Origin: Streptomyces sp. col6
GTDB lineage: Bacteria > Actinomycetota > Actinomycetes > Streptomycetales > Streptomycetaceae
NCBI RefSeq assembly: GCF_008042035.1
Contig: NZ_RDBL01000013.1
Location: 1,358,135 to 1,422,134 of the forward strand
Length of the DNA stretch: 64,000 bases
Reading direction: 5' to 3'
How positions within the stretch are numbered: the first letter of the stretch is position 1; every line of letters begins with the position of its first letter. Below, piece after piece: positions 63,529 through 64,000 of the stretch. The notes under the pieces were generated by a model. The model was not told the origin of the DNA, searched no databases, and saw only the letters and a program-made list of their open reading frames with translations. Both the position numbers and the translations under genes were made by a program.

Positions 63529-64000
63529 ATGACTGAGTATGGCCGGGGCCCCGGCTCCGAACCATGGCATCCCGAGGACCCCTTGTACGGGGACCAGGGA
63601 TGGGGCGACCAGCAGCCTGCCCACGGCCAGGCCCAGTACGACGGCCGGAACCAGTACGACGGCACGAACCAGTACGACGGCGGGCAGCAGTACCCGCAGG
63701 GCCAGTACGACCCGTACCAGCAGCAGCACCAGCAGCAGCCGCACGACCCCTACGCGCAGCAGCAGTATCCCCAGCAGCAGCCGCAGGACCCGTACGCCCA
63801 GCAGCAGTACCAGCAGCAGGCGTACGGGCAGCAGCAGCCGCAGGACCCGTACGGCCAGCAGCCGCAGCAGCCCGGCTACGACACCGGCTGGGACACGGGC
63901 CAGCAGGCGATGCCGCCGTACGAGGGCCAGCCCGTCGCCACGTACGGCTACGGCGAGACGAACGACTACTACGGCACCCCTGACGCCTACCCACCCCCGC
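63529..64000 (+). CDS. mltG: N-terminal part of endolytic transglycosylase MltG (3' end outside window)
   Basis: ATG 63529 has AAGGGGA upstream and the frame stays open to the window edge, 157 codons. The product starts MTEYGRGPGSEPWHPEDPLY and becomes a Gln/Tyr/Pro/Asp-rich tract of DPYAQQQ-like repeats, a cytoplasmic, disordered head. No enzyme domain is visible yet. Identification as MltG, which cleaves nascent peptidoglycan, rests on this head and on the alaS-ruvX-mltG order, so it is partly inferred. Confidence 0.75.
   Translation, partial: MTEYGRGPGSEPWHPEDPLYGDQGWGDQQPAHGQAQYDGRNQYDGTNQYDGGQQYPQGQYDPYQQQHQQQPHDPYAQQQYPQQQPQDPYAQQQYQQQAYGQQQPQDPYGQQPQQPGYDTGWDTGQQAMPPYEGQPVATYGYGETNDYYGTPDAYPPP

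Overview
The window is high-GC actinobacterial DNA, almost certainly from a Streptomyces chromosome. Nearly every codon ends in G or C, and starts are often GTG or TTG. It carries the sporulation regulator ssgB, an SsgA-family protein confined to morphologically complex actinomycetes, together with many small Streptomyces-type membrane and hypothetical proteins. It looks like a conserved core-chromosome segment. I see no phage, transposase, integrase, CRISPR array or biosynthetic cluster.

Layout. Positions 1-6266 hold corrin and siroheme biosynthesis: the end of a CbiE-CbiT (CobL) gene, a three-part low-complexity/BluB/CobT fusion, and a CysG-like protein. Positions 6329-10740 hold an RNA 2'-O-methyltransferase, a membrane Ser/Thr kinase, two tiny conserved genes, an APH-like kinase and a zinc-ribbon gene. 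Positions 10982-11440 are a five-gene tRNA cluster on the minus strand (Gly, Cys and three Val-GAC). Positions 11586-14362 carry pabB-pabC and a double GNAT protein. Positions 14381-18955 carry a DsbA-like protein, small membrane proteins, an acetylxylan-esterase-like hydrolase, a CGNR regulator and ssgB. Positions 19010-25021 have two identical tRNA-Val(CAC) genes flanking a giant membrane protein and a SRPBCC protein, then an exonuclease and a DUF4365 two-gene unit.

From thrS (25125) to the window end the order follows, from established knowledge, an old actinobacterial backbone also present in Mycobacterium tuberculosis: thrS, HIT, pgsA, acyltransferase, pimA, pdxS, pdxT, yebC, ruvCAB, yajC-secD-secF, apt, relA, peptidylprolyl isomerase, MBL hydrolase, hisS, rarA, alaS, ruvX, mltG. 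Genes on the opposite strand interrupt it: a K+-channel-like protein, a 551-residue membrane protein of unknown function, a frameshifted EF-G paralogue, an ALF-repeat secreted protein, a DUF349 protein and a STAND ATPase. rpsD and an iron-box-controlled DUF2470 gene lie between rarA and alaS.

How they work together. pgsA, the acyltransferase and pimA make and decorate phosphatidylinositol mannosides. pdxST make pyridoxal phosphate. ruvCAB, ruvX and rarA act on recombination and stalled forks. yajC-secD-secF power protein export. apt sits beside relA, linking purine salvage to the stringent response. The strongest anomalies are a one-base frameshift splitting the EF-G paralogue (31532-31535), a DtxR/DmdR-type iron box at 56349-56367, a zinc-ribbon gene that runs through a terminator into a tRNA gene, and a 51-residue membrane ORF at 16871-17026. 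I found no convincing wholly new multi-gene system; the best candidate for follow-up is the DUF4365 pair at 23250-25021.
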